Under the pieces are notes generated by a model. It was not told where the DNA came from. It saw only the letters and a list, made by a program, of their open reading frames with translations, and ran no database searches. 5,643 bases of DNA from Blastocatellia bacterium (GTDB taxonomy: Bacteria; Acidobacteriota; Blastocatellia; Chloracidobacteriales; JADJPF01), in assembly GCA_023265235.1 (NCBI GenBank), contig JAHFUF010000378.1, positions 1-5,643 on the forward strand, read 5' to 3'. Within the stretch, counting starts at the first letter, position 1; each line of letters opens with the position of its first letter. This document shows, piece by piece, positions 1 through 5,635 of the stretch. The translations under genes and the position numbers were made by a program.

Positions 1-474
1 AAAAAGAGTCTTTCCTTTAGCTAAGATTTCTAGGTTAGGAACACCTAAAGGAGTGTGACAGGTACCACAACCAGCATAGCTAAACTTTTTAGGTAACATT
101 GGTTCTGGCCAAAAATGCACATCACCATGAGCGTCGTCTTTTTCTGTTGCTAACCCTTGGCCACCATGACAAATAGTACAACCAAAACTACTAGCATCAT
201 GAACCACTGGTTTATGTCCTAGTAATGCACTATGGCCAGTCATAGCTTGTTCGCCTGGAGACATAGTGACATGACAACTTACACAACGATCAGTAGCGTT
301 AAGTTCTGGTATAACAATTTGCCTAAGCCGAACGTCTATTGCCTTACCATCAGCACGAGCATATTTTTGGATTTGCTGCCAATCTCTCCAAAAGTTATCG
401 CTTAAAGCAGCAACTACCAAGACTATAAAAGCAGCAAAACTTGACCAAAGTAGTAAATGTTTGTTTTTATCCAT
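1..474 (-). CDS. Membrane-anchored multiheme cytochrome c, partial (C-terminus beyond window edge)
   Basis: The ATG at 474 opens a frame that runs 158 codons to the window edge with no stop, so the C-terminus is missing. Residues 7-24 form one hydrophobic segment, an uncleaved anchor or signal, which places the rest outside the cytoplasm. Three CxxCH heme-c sites are visible: CVSCH at 64-68, CTICH at 99-103 and CGTCH at 136-140. His81, 87, 92, 116 and 120 are candidate distal ligands. The last visible residues (AKGKTLF) resemble the usual run-in to a class I cytochrome c domain, so at least one more heme probably follows. It lies 40 nt behind the cytochrome b gene, with a weak GAGAG Shine-Dalgarno. 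By position it should accept electrons from the Rieske protein, in the role of cytochrome c1 or f, to which it shows no resemblance. The heme sites are certain; the electron-acceptor role is inferred from context. Confidence 0.9.
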   Translation of the reverse strand, partial: MDKNKHLLLWSSFAAFIVLVVAALSDNFWRDWQQIQKYARADGKAIDVRLRQIVIPELNATDRCVSCHVTMSPGEQAMTGHSALLGHKPVVHDASSFGCTICHGGQGLATEKDDAHGDVHFWPEPMLPKKFSYAGCGTCHTPLGVPNLEILAKGKTLF

Positions 475-514
475 AGTTTTGCTCTCATTAAGAAAAAATA
501 TAAAACATCATTCA

Positions 515-2083
515 TTAATGTTTTGGCCAATAGGCTGGAGACCAGTAAAATACCCAGTTTGGCCCTCGCAAATAAGTTCCAATAATGGTTAACACCAAAA
601 ACCCACATAAAAAGCAAGTAAAAAGCCCTAGTGCTCCTGCACGAGTTGAATTATGGCGTTTTACTAGATAAATAGAGTAAAGAGCATAAGTTAGGGTTAA
701 AATTGTTGCTGGATTAATTAAAGTTATAATTATTTGTGGTACTTGAGGAAACCACTCTCTAATCCAACCAAAGCGAATTGCAATAGTCTCAATAAAAATA
801 GGTGCAGCTAAACCAATAGCAATCGCTCTTTTAACCACTGGCCAACCACCAGTTCCGCCAAACCATTCTCCTGTACCATTTTCTTCACGGTCTAAAAATG
901 GAATTAATCCAAGCCCAGTCATTACAATAGTTGGAACTCCAATTCCTCCCATAAAAGCAGAAAAAGACACAAGTTCCTGTAAGCCTAAAAAATACCAAGG
1001 GGCTTTTGCTGGATTTTCTGGCACAGCAGGATTAGCTAATTCTTTTAATGGAGCGTCAGAAATCAGTGCTAAAGCTACACATAAAAATACTGTAAACATT
1101 AACACTGCGAGTTCGGCATAAAATAAATGTGGCATAGATGGGACAGTAGCTTCTGGCCCACGTCCAACCATTGGTGTGCGACCTCGAACAATTGCTGCTA
1201 GTTGATAAGTTTTAGCTGGAGCTTGAGTAAAAACTGGATAGCTGGTTGTTGGTAATTCCCCTAGTCTTGCTTCAGCATCAGCAGGACGAGCCAAACCACC
1301 ATCTTTACGAATTCGCCAAAAATGTACCCCCATCAACATTCCTAGCATAAGAGGCAAAATCATAATATGGAGCAAATAAAACCTGATTAAGGCTTCTGGG
1401 CCAACATTGTCAGACCCCAGTAGTAATAAGCGAATTAGCCCACCAGGATCAAAATACTGTGTCATACCTAAGGCATCAGTCAGTTCTCTAGGAGATTGAG
1501 CAATGTTAGCTCCAATGGTGATTGCCCAATAAGCTAGTTGATCCCAAGGCAGTAGGTATCCAGTAAAAGACATTGCTAGTGTAATAGCTAGCAAGGCAAT
1601 TCCCATTAACCAGTTAAATTCTCGTGGTTTACGATAGGAAGCAGTATAAAAAGCTCTGGCCATATGTAGTATTACTGTTACTACCATTATATTAGCCGCC
1701 CAACGATGGATATTGCGTATAAAGCGCCCTGTAGGGACAACAAAATGAATATCTTTCATTGATAAATAAGCTACATCTGGATAGGGTTTGTAATAAAACA
1801 TCAACAAAACCCCTGTTACTAAGGTGATCAAAAAAGCCGCCGCAGTAGCAATACCAAGCCCCATTGTCGTAGTCCACTTTAAGCTCCACAAATGTGTTCT
1901 GACAGAATGCAAATGTAAAAACAAATTCCCAAATACAAAACTAGAGCGGCTGCGATCTGTATTTGGAACACCAGTTCTAAAAGCAGCACTACGAAAGCGA
2001 CTTGGCAAAGCACGTATGTTGTCCCAAAATTTTTCTAACCCTGAACGTGTTTGATTTGTTTGATTTGGCGTGTTTGTACTCAT
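515..2083 (-). CDS. Cytochrome b subunit of a Rieske/cytochrome b complex (fused b6 + subunit IV type)
   Basis: This is the 522-residue integral membrane subunit carrying two b hemes and the quinone sites. A polar N-terminal extension of about 70 residues precedes helix A (about 71-98). Helix B (127-147) has heme ligands His126 and His140, 13 residues apart as usual. Helix C runs to about 178 and is followed by the Qo-site signature GYLLPWDQ (175-182). Helix D carries His239 and His254, separated by 14 residues as in b6f-type proteins. The subunit IV-like half has about five more hydrophobic segments (318-342, 370-396, 419-439, 456-474, 482-504), more than the three of a real subunit IV. The PEWY motif reads APWY at 361-364, with Glu370 six residues later. 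The residue aligned by eye to the heme c_n cysteine of b6 is Gly75. The AGGTG Shine-Dalgarno (2089-2093) overlaps the Rieske stop codon, so translation is probably coupled. Identity is secure; quinone type is inferred. Confidence 0.96.
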   Translation of the reverse strand: MSTNTPNQTNQTRSGLEKFWDNIRALPSRFRSAAFRTGVPNTDRSRSSFVFGNLFLHLHSVRTHLWSLKWTTTMGLGIATAAAFLITLVTGVLLMFYYKPYPDVAYLSMKDIHFVVPTGRFIRNIHRWAANIMVVTVILHMARAFYTASYRKPREFNWLMGIALLAITLAMSFTGYLLPWDQLAYWAITIGANIAQSPRELTDALGMTQYFDPGGLIRLLLLGSDNVGPEALIRFYLLHIMILPLMLGMLMGVHFWRIRKDGGLARPADAEARLGELPTTSYPVFTQAPAKTYQLAAIVRGRTPMVGRGPEATVPSMPHLFYAELAVLMFTVFLCVALALISDAPLKELANPAVPENPAKAPWYFLGLQELVSFSAFMGGIGVPTIVMTGLGLIPFLDREENGTGEWFGGTGGWPVVKRAIAIGLAAPIFIETIAIRFGWIREWFPQVPQIIITLINPATILTLTYALYSIYLVKRHNSTRAGALGLFTCFLCGFLVLTIIGTYLRGPNWVFYWSPAYWPKH

Positions 2084-2091
2084 AGCATCAC

Positions 2092-2571
2092 CTATGTTGC
2101 CTTAGTGCCTTTTGCTACAGTAGCACCTTCATCAACAATCCATTTATCACCACTACGTGTTACTTTTAGCCAAGGTAGCGGTTGAGGAGCAGGCCCTTTA
2201 GTAACAGTACCATCAGTAGAAAAGCGCGACCCATGACAAGGACATTCAAAACCTTGTGGGTTATTTTTCACTACACAACCTAAATGAGTGCAAATAGTAG
2301 AGACTGCATGCACGCCCTTATCATCACGAAATATTGCTACTGCTCGACCAGTAGGAATAAATGCTTCTCCAACAGCAAGTGAATCAGGTAAAACAACAGG
2401 GAATTTCTTTGCTGGTGAGGAAAGTACAGCCGTTTTAGGTAGCCGTAACATTCCTAGTAAAGCAAAAAGCAAAGTCGATGCAGTAGCAAATAATGCTGAC
2501 AAACCAAGAAAATCTCTACGAGCAATTGGTTCTGGATCAAGGCGTGATTGCTTTTGTGGGTTGGTTGTCAT
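2092..2571 (-). CDS. Rieske [2Fe-2S] iron-sulfur protein, Tat-targeted
   Basis: This 159-residue subunit passes an electron from quinol at Qo to the cytochrome c partner. The N-terminus has a twin-arginine pattern (IARRDFLGL, Arg18-Arg19) followed by one hydrophobic helix (about 21-43), as expected for a Tat-exported, membrane-anchored Rieske protein. Box I is CTHLGC (94-99) and box II is CPCHGS (110-115). Cluster ligands are Cys94, His96, Cys110 and His113, and Cys99-Cys112 would form the disulfide. The Pro loop is GPAPQP (127-132). The residue that is usually Tyr two positions after the box II Ser is Phe117, which in known Rieske proteins goes with a lower redox potential. The start chosen is the ATG at 2571, which overlaps the upstream stop as ATGA and has GGAGG 5 nt away. 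An in-frame TTG at 2583 lies next to that Shine-Dalgarno and is an unlikely start. The stop is 8 nt from cytochrome b. Confidence 0.96.
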   Translation of the reverse strand: MTTNPQKQSRLDPEPIARRDFLGLSALFATASTLLFALLGMLRLPKTAVLSSPAKKFPVVLPDSLAVGEAFIPTGRAVAIFRDDKGVHAVSTICTHLGCVVKNNPQGFECPCHGSRFSTDGTVTKGPAPQPLPWLKVTRSGDKWIVDEGATVAKGTKAT

Positions 2572-4481
2572 TGGGACCTCCAAATAGTTGAAAATGTGAC
2601 TCTTTCCATAGTTATTGCATCAGTAGGACAGCGCATCGCACATAAAGCACAGCGAATACAACGATCCTCATCTTTCAAAATCGCAGAATGTTCATTTATA
2701 TCTAAACCTTGGCCTAAACTATTATCAATCGCAGCATTTAGTTCTGAGGTAGGGAATAACTCTGACAAAGCAACTAGTTTTAAGCACTGAGTGGGACAAA
2801 CATCAGCACAACCACCACATAAAACACAGCGATTACCGTCAAAGACTGGAGTTACACCACAATCTAAACAACGTGAAGCTTCACACATTGCTTGCTCGCG
2901 GGTGTAACCGCTTTCAACAACCTTATCTGGATTATCTAATCTTTCTTCTGGCTCAATTACTGGAATTGATATGCGGCTAATATTTTCATAACCCGCTTCA
3001 CGTCTATAAGCCTCTTGGACAATATGAGCGGTGGTAGCTTCTGGAGTTAGGCTACGCCCAGTTAAATACTGATAGATTGAACGAGCGGCTTTTTTTCCAG
3101 AAGCAACAGCATCAATTAATAGTCTTGTACCATGTGCCAGATCCCCAGCAACAAAAACGCCTTTAGCAGTAGTGGCTAGAGTGTCAAGGTCAACTTTTGG
3201 CCATCCAGGGCGAAATTGCTCTACATCGCTTCCACCATCACTAAGAAAAGAAAGATTTGGGCTTTGCCCTACAGCAAGTAACACTGTGTCACAAGAAATA
3301 GTTTGACGAATTTTTTCATCAAAAACTGGAGCAAACCTTTTATTCTCATCATAAACGCGTAAACAACGTTTAAGTGTTACTCCTGTTACACCTCCAGTAC
3401 CATTACGTAAAATCTCTACTGGCCCCCAGCCATTCATTCGGATAATGCCTTCTTCATCGCCTTCTAAAATCTCTATTGTGTCGGCAGGCATTTCCTCTAG
3501 CCCCTCTAAAGAAGCTAGCCAAACCTGTGATGTAGTAGTAAGACGCTTAGCTGTGCGTGCTGTATCGTAGGCAATTTGTCTTAATACAGTACGAGCTACA
3601 TCATAAGCAACATTACCACCACCAATAACCACAACATCTTGACCTAGCTCCAAAGGCTCGCCTAAAGAAACGGCTCTTAGCAAATCTACTCCGCCATAAA
3701 CTCCAAGCCCTAGTTCTCCAGGCAAGTTTAAAGATCGAGACTGTTTAGCACCCACAGCAATTAACACAGAGGCAAAATCTTGGCGTAAGCTACTAAAAGA
3801 AATATCCTTACCAACCGTAACACCACAGCGAATTTCCACTCCAAGTGCTTTTATTACTTCGACTTCACGAGCAATTAAATCTCGTGGTAGGCGATAGGCT
3901 GGAACACCTACAGCTAACATTCCTGCGGCAACAGGTTCTATTTCAAATACAACAGGAGAAAACCCCATTAAAGCTAGGTCATGAGCAGCCGAAAGACCTG
4001 CTGGGCCTGCTCCAATAATGGCGATTTTTTCTCCTTTGGCTTTAATTAATTTTTTAGTAATACTGGCTTGTAACAAGGCTGCTATTTCTTCAATATTGCC
4101 AGCTATTTTAGGGATATAAGATTGAATATTTTGTAAAACCTCTTGGGTAGGGAGTACATCTGATCCTGCTTGTTCACAAGCAAAACGTTTTAAGGCTCTA
4201 ATAGAAATAGGTCTATCCCAAGCAATAAAATTACCATCTGGATCTAAGCGAGGGATTTTTCCTCTTCTACAAGCTATTTCACAAGGAGCACCACAAATAC
4301 GACCACATATTGAAGCAAAAGGATTTGGCCCACGAGCAATCAAATAAGCTTCTTCAAACCGCCCTTCAGCAATTGCACGTACATAACCTCGTGCATCTGT
4401 GTGAACTGGACAAGCCATTTGACAAGAAATTAGCTCTTGTTGATATTGTTGGGCTGGTACTTCTACTTTCAATGCCGTCAT
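2568..4481 (-). CDS. GltD/NfnB-like NAD(P)H:FAD oxidoreductase with C-terminal 2[4Fe-4S] ferredoxin domain
   Basis: This 637-residue protein has no signal peptide or membrane segment, so it should be cytoplasmic. Its N-terminal FeS domain has Cys20, 24, 59, 63, 67 and 71 (CPVHTD and CGRIC motifs). An FAD Rossmann motif GAGPAG sits at 157-162, an NAD(P) Rossmann motif GGGNVA at 287-292 and the second FAD motif (GVFVAGD) at 441-447. A ferredoxin-like tail follows: a CLDCG motif at 538-542, then two CxxCxxCxxxCP sites at 552-563 and 608-619. Relatives are the small subunit of glutamate synthase and NfnB, but no glutamate synthase large subunit or NfnA partner is present. It is translationally coupled to the Rieske gene (ATGA overlap at its stop), which argues for a subunit or partner of the Rieske/b complex. 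It could move electrons between NAD(P)(H), an FeS chain and the b hemes or quinone. The domains are clear; the partner is inferred. Shine-Dalgarno is AGGA, 7 nt before the ATG. Confidence 0.93.
   Translation of the reverse strand: MTALKVEVPAQQYQQELISCQMACPVHTDARGYVRAIAEGRFEEAYLIARGPNPFASICGRICGAPCEIACRRGKIPRLDPDGNFIAWDRPISIRALKRFACEQAGSDVLPTQEVLQNIQSYIPKIAGNIEEIAALLQASITKKLIKAKGEKIAIIGAGPAGLSAAHDLALMGFSPVVFEIEPVAAGMLAVGVPAYRLPRDLIAREVEVIKALGVEIRCGVTVGKDISFSSLRQDFASVLIAVGAKQSRSLNLPGELGLGVYGGVDLLRAVSLGEPLELGQDVVVIGGGNVAYDVARTVLRQIAYDTARTAKRLTTTSQVWLASLEGLEEMPADTIEILEGDEEGIIRMNGWGPVEILRNGTGGVTGVTLKRCLRVYDENKRFAPVFDEKIRQTISCDTVLLAVGQSPNLSFLSDGGSDVEQFRPGWPKVDLDTLATTAKGVFVAGDLAHGTRLLIDAVASGKKAARSIYQYLTGRSLTPEATTAHIVQEAYRREAGYENISRISIPVIEPEERLDNPDKVVESGYTREQAMCEASRCLDCGVTPVFDGNRCVLCGGCADVCPTQCLKLVALSELFPTSELNAAIDNSLGQGLDINEHSAILKDEDRCIRCALCAMRCPTDAITMERVTFSTIWRSQ
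2577..2581 (-). promoter_or_regulatory. Shine-Dalgarno site deciding the Rieske start
   Basis: GGAGG on the minus strand, 5 nt before the ATG at 2571. It lies inside the last codons of the oxidoreductase gene, whose TGA (2568-2570) overlaps that ATG. The arrangement supports the shorter Rieske start and coupled translation of the two genes. Confidence 0.8.
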
Positions 4482-4533
4482 GTTCTTATCCTAATGAGCT
4501 TCTGCAAGTTAAGTGAAAAATCAGTAATTAGCT

Positions 4534-4860
4534 TTAGTTATTTGATATTTCAATGGCCCAATGGTTAAACGGCTTATCAAAATGCACCCCTAATCTAATA
4601 ATGTCAGCACTGTCTGGGAATAAATAATCTCGGTTAACAACTTCCCCAACAACAGAGTCTTTGTCATTAATAATAACCTCTACTTTTGCCCCTATAGGTA
4701 ATGCCGATTCTGTAAATAACCCTACTCCGCATTCACTGCTATCGGCAATTAAAGCATCTGCTATTGGAATTTGTTGGTCTTCAATAGCACGAAGCTTGAC
4801 AAAAAAACGTAGTAGATTACGGGATTCTTGACGATGTTTAAAATCTATTTGAGTAGCCAT
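4534..4860 (-). CDS. PilZ-domain protein, predicted c-di-GMP receptor
   Basis: This 108-residue single-domain protein has both parts of the PilZ c-di-GMP site. There is an RxxxR motif near the N-terminus (Arg14-Arg18, or Arg10-Arg14), and DxSxxG at 40-45 (DSSECG). A typical PilZ beta-barrel follows, ending with the LGVHF strand at 90-94. No output domain, signal or membrane segment is present, so it would act as a small cytoplasmic adaptor whose partner is unknown. It is 52 nt upstream of the oxidoreductase gene on the same strand. No terminator or promoter is evident in that gap, so it may be the first gene of the respiratory operon. The start ATG at 4860 follows an AAGGGGGTG Shine-Dalgarno-like sequence, part of which can pair with an upstream arm. 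Family assignment is confident; any link between c-di-GMP and respiration is speculative. Confidence 0.87.
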   Translation of the reverse strand: MATQIDFKHRQESRNLLRFFVKLRAIEDQQIPIADALIADSSECGVGLFTESALPIGAKVEVIINDKDSVVGEVVNRDYLFPDSADIIRLGVHFDKPFNHWAIEISNN

Positions 4861-4867
4861 AACACCC

Positions 4868-4897
4868 CCTTAAACCCATCAAATCCCAGATTTAAGG
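4868..4897 (-). promoter_or_regulatory. Inverted repeat overlapping the PilZ ribosome-binding site
   Basis: Perfect 7-bp arms, CCTTAAA (4891-4897 read on the minus strand) and TTTAAGG (4868-4874), are separated by 16 nt. The downstream arm contains the start of the AAGGGGG Shine-Dalgarno-like sequence just before the ATG at 4860, so folding could hide the ribosome site. A 7-bp AT-rich stem is weak and could be chance. Confidence 0.3.
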
Positions 4898-4991
4898 ATT
4901 ACCTAAGACCTGTCTATCGCTAGGCAAAGTATGTGCCATAAGTACAATAGCGTTAAATACAGGAGAAATTGCTTTGTGAGTTGTTTTATTG

Positions 4992-5019
4992 ATTATTTTG
5001 CGAGATTTTACTCAGCCAA
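4992..5019 (-). promoter_or_regulatory. Tentative sigma-70-like promoter for PilZ and the respiratory operon
   Basis: On the minus strand TTGGCT (5014-5019) and AATAAT (4992-4997) are 16 nt apart, matching 4/6 and 5/6 of the consensus. Transcription would begin near 4985, giving a leader of about 125 nt before the PilZ ATG. The -35 element lies within an imperfect hairpin (5004-5033). The host's promoter consensus is unknown and the region is AT-rich, so this is only a candidate. Confidence 0.25.
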
Positions 5020-5052
5020 GGTGAGAAAAAATCAGCGACTATAAGTTTTGGG

Positions 5053-5100
5053 TTTGGATTAAGATTTGGATTAAGATTTGGATTAAGATTTGGATTAAGA
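5053..5100. repeat. Perfect tandem repeat, 4 x 12 bp (TTTGGATTAAGA)
   Basis: Four identical head-to-tail copies of TTTGGATTAAGA fill positions 5053-5100 without a mismatch. The array lies between the ferredoxin terminator hairpin and the PilZ upstream region and is not inside a gene. Perfect identity suggests recent expansion by slippage, so copy number may vary between strains. Repeated protein-binding sites are another possibility. Confidence 0.95.
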
Positions 5101-5108
5101 AAATGAAG

Positions 5109-5144
5109 GTAGCCAAGTAGTTTTTATAAAAATTACTTGGCTAC
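5109..5144 (-). terminator. Hairpin terminator candidate after the ferredoxin gene
   Basis: Perfect 11-bp arms GTAGCCAAGTA (5109-5119) and TACTTGGCTAC (5134-5144) enclose an inner 12-bp palindrome TTTTTATAAAAA (5121-5132), so nearly the whole 36 bases can fold. It begins 6 nt after the ferredoxin stop. On the minus strand the sequence after the stem is only moderately T-rich (CTTCATTTTCTT), not a clean U tract. Termination is therefore likely but not textbook. The symmetry could also let it act on plus-strand transcripts. Confidence 0.6.
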
Positions 5145-5150
5145 TATAGG

Positions 5151-5519
5151 CTAATCTTTTAGCTTAAGGGGCTGTGAAATAATCAAATAATTTTCAACTG
5201 GTTTGCCTCCAATTAAGTGTTCTTGGATAATACGTTCTACTACTTCTTTGGTACAAGAGTGATACCAAGTGCCTTCAGGGTAAACTACGGCAATAGGGCC
5301 TTGGTCACAAAGTTGTAAACAATTGGCTTTGGTACGACAAACTCCGCCTTCACGACTTAGGTTTAGTTCTTTCAATCGTTTTTTTAAATATTCCCAAGCT
5401 TCTATTCCAACCTCTTTATCACAACATTTAGGGGTAGTTTGGTCAGCACAAATAAATATATGTCGCTTGAGTTTATCAATTGCTAAACTCTCTAATTTTT
5501 TCTGTAGTTTTTCGCTCAT
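5151..5519 (-). CDS. Thioredoxin-like [2Fe-2S] ferredoxin
   Basis: This 122-residue soluble electron carrier belongs to the thioredoxin-fold ferredoxin family, related to the NuoE C-terminal domain. The signature includes HIFIC with Cys24, the CC pair at 32-33, and CLQLC with Cys67 and Cys71 (Cx3C). The likely cluster ligands are Cys24, Cys32 or 33, Cys67 and Cys71. The family's YPEGTWY stretch is at 80-86, followed by the usual amphipathic C-terminal helix and IIQEHLIGG. The start chosen is the ATG at 5519, which has GGAG 6 nt upstream (5526-5529) and gives a normal family length. A longer frame from TTG at 5627 would add 36 residues unlike the family. It appears to be a single-gene unit with its own promoter candidate upstream and a hairpin downstream. 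Its redox partner is unknown; the oxidoreductase gene about 670 bp downstream is only one possibility. Confidence 0.9.
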   Translation of the reverse strand: MSEKLQKKLESLAIDKLKRHIFICADQTTPKCCDKEVGIEAWEYLKKRLKELNLSREGGVCRTKANCLQLCDQGPIAVVYPEGTWYHSCTKEVVERIIQEHLIGGKPVENYLIISQPLKLKD

Positions 5520-5584
5520 TAATTTCTCCAATAAAAAATCTTTATAATGACAAGCAATTACTTTTAAGGGCTTAAATTTATTAA

Positions 5585-5612
5585 AATATAATACTTTTGT
5601 CTGGCATAACAA
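5585..5612 (-). promoter_or_regulatory. Sigma-70-like promoter candidate for the ferredoxin gene
   Basis: On the minus strand TTGTTA (5607-5612) and TATATT (5585-5590) are 16 nt apart, each matching 4-5 of 6 consensus bases. Transcription would start near 5578, about 60 nt before the ferredoxin ATG. The position is sensible, but AT-rich sequence yields such matches easily. Confidence 0.4.
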
Positions 5613-5635
5613 AAACCCTCCTAGCAAGCTCAGAG
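5611..5635 (-). terminator. Weak terminator candidate for a gene beyond the right edge
   Basis: On the minus strand CTCTGAGC and GCTAGGAG (5618-5635) can form an 8-position stem with one mismatch and one G-U pair. It is followed by GGTTTTTG. It could end an upstream gene outside the window. The stem is imperfect and the tight loop makes this uncertain. Confidence 0.3.

Noticed and set aside
423..617. Minus-strand 64-codon frame spanning the cytochrome b and cytochrome c junction
   Set aside because: It overlaps the ends of two clear genes in another frame and looks like a hydrophobic shadow of their membrane segments.
1824..2054. Plus-strand open frame of 76 codons opposite cytochrome b
   Set aside because: It is antisense to a conserved gene, has no recognisable domain and no supporting gene context. 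The same applies to plus-strand frames at 2288-2587, 2548-2790, 4310-4516 and 5323-5547.
2572..2583. Rieske start at TTG 2583
   Set aside because: This TTG directly abuts the GGAGG that serves the ATG at 2571; the ATGA overlap with the upstream stop is the natural start.
2568..4481. Naming the flavoprotein as glutamate synthase small subunit (gltD)
   Set aside because: No large subunit is nearby, the protein has an extra C-terminal 2[4Fe-4S] domain, and it is coupled to Rieske/cytochrome b genes.
4482..4533. Promoter or terminator between PilZ and the oxidoreductase gene
   Set aside because: No hairpin with a T tract and no convincing -35/-10 pair is present in the 52 nt; only an AGCTAATTA / AGCTCATTA near-repeat was seen.
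5520..5627. Longer ferredoxin reading frame starting at TTG 5627
   Set aside because: The added 36 residues do not resemble the family, the ATG at 5519 has a well-spaced GGAG, and the promoter candidate lies inside the extension.
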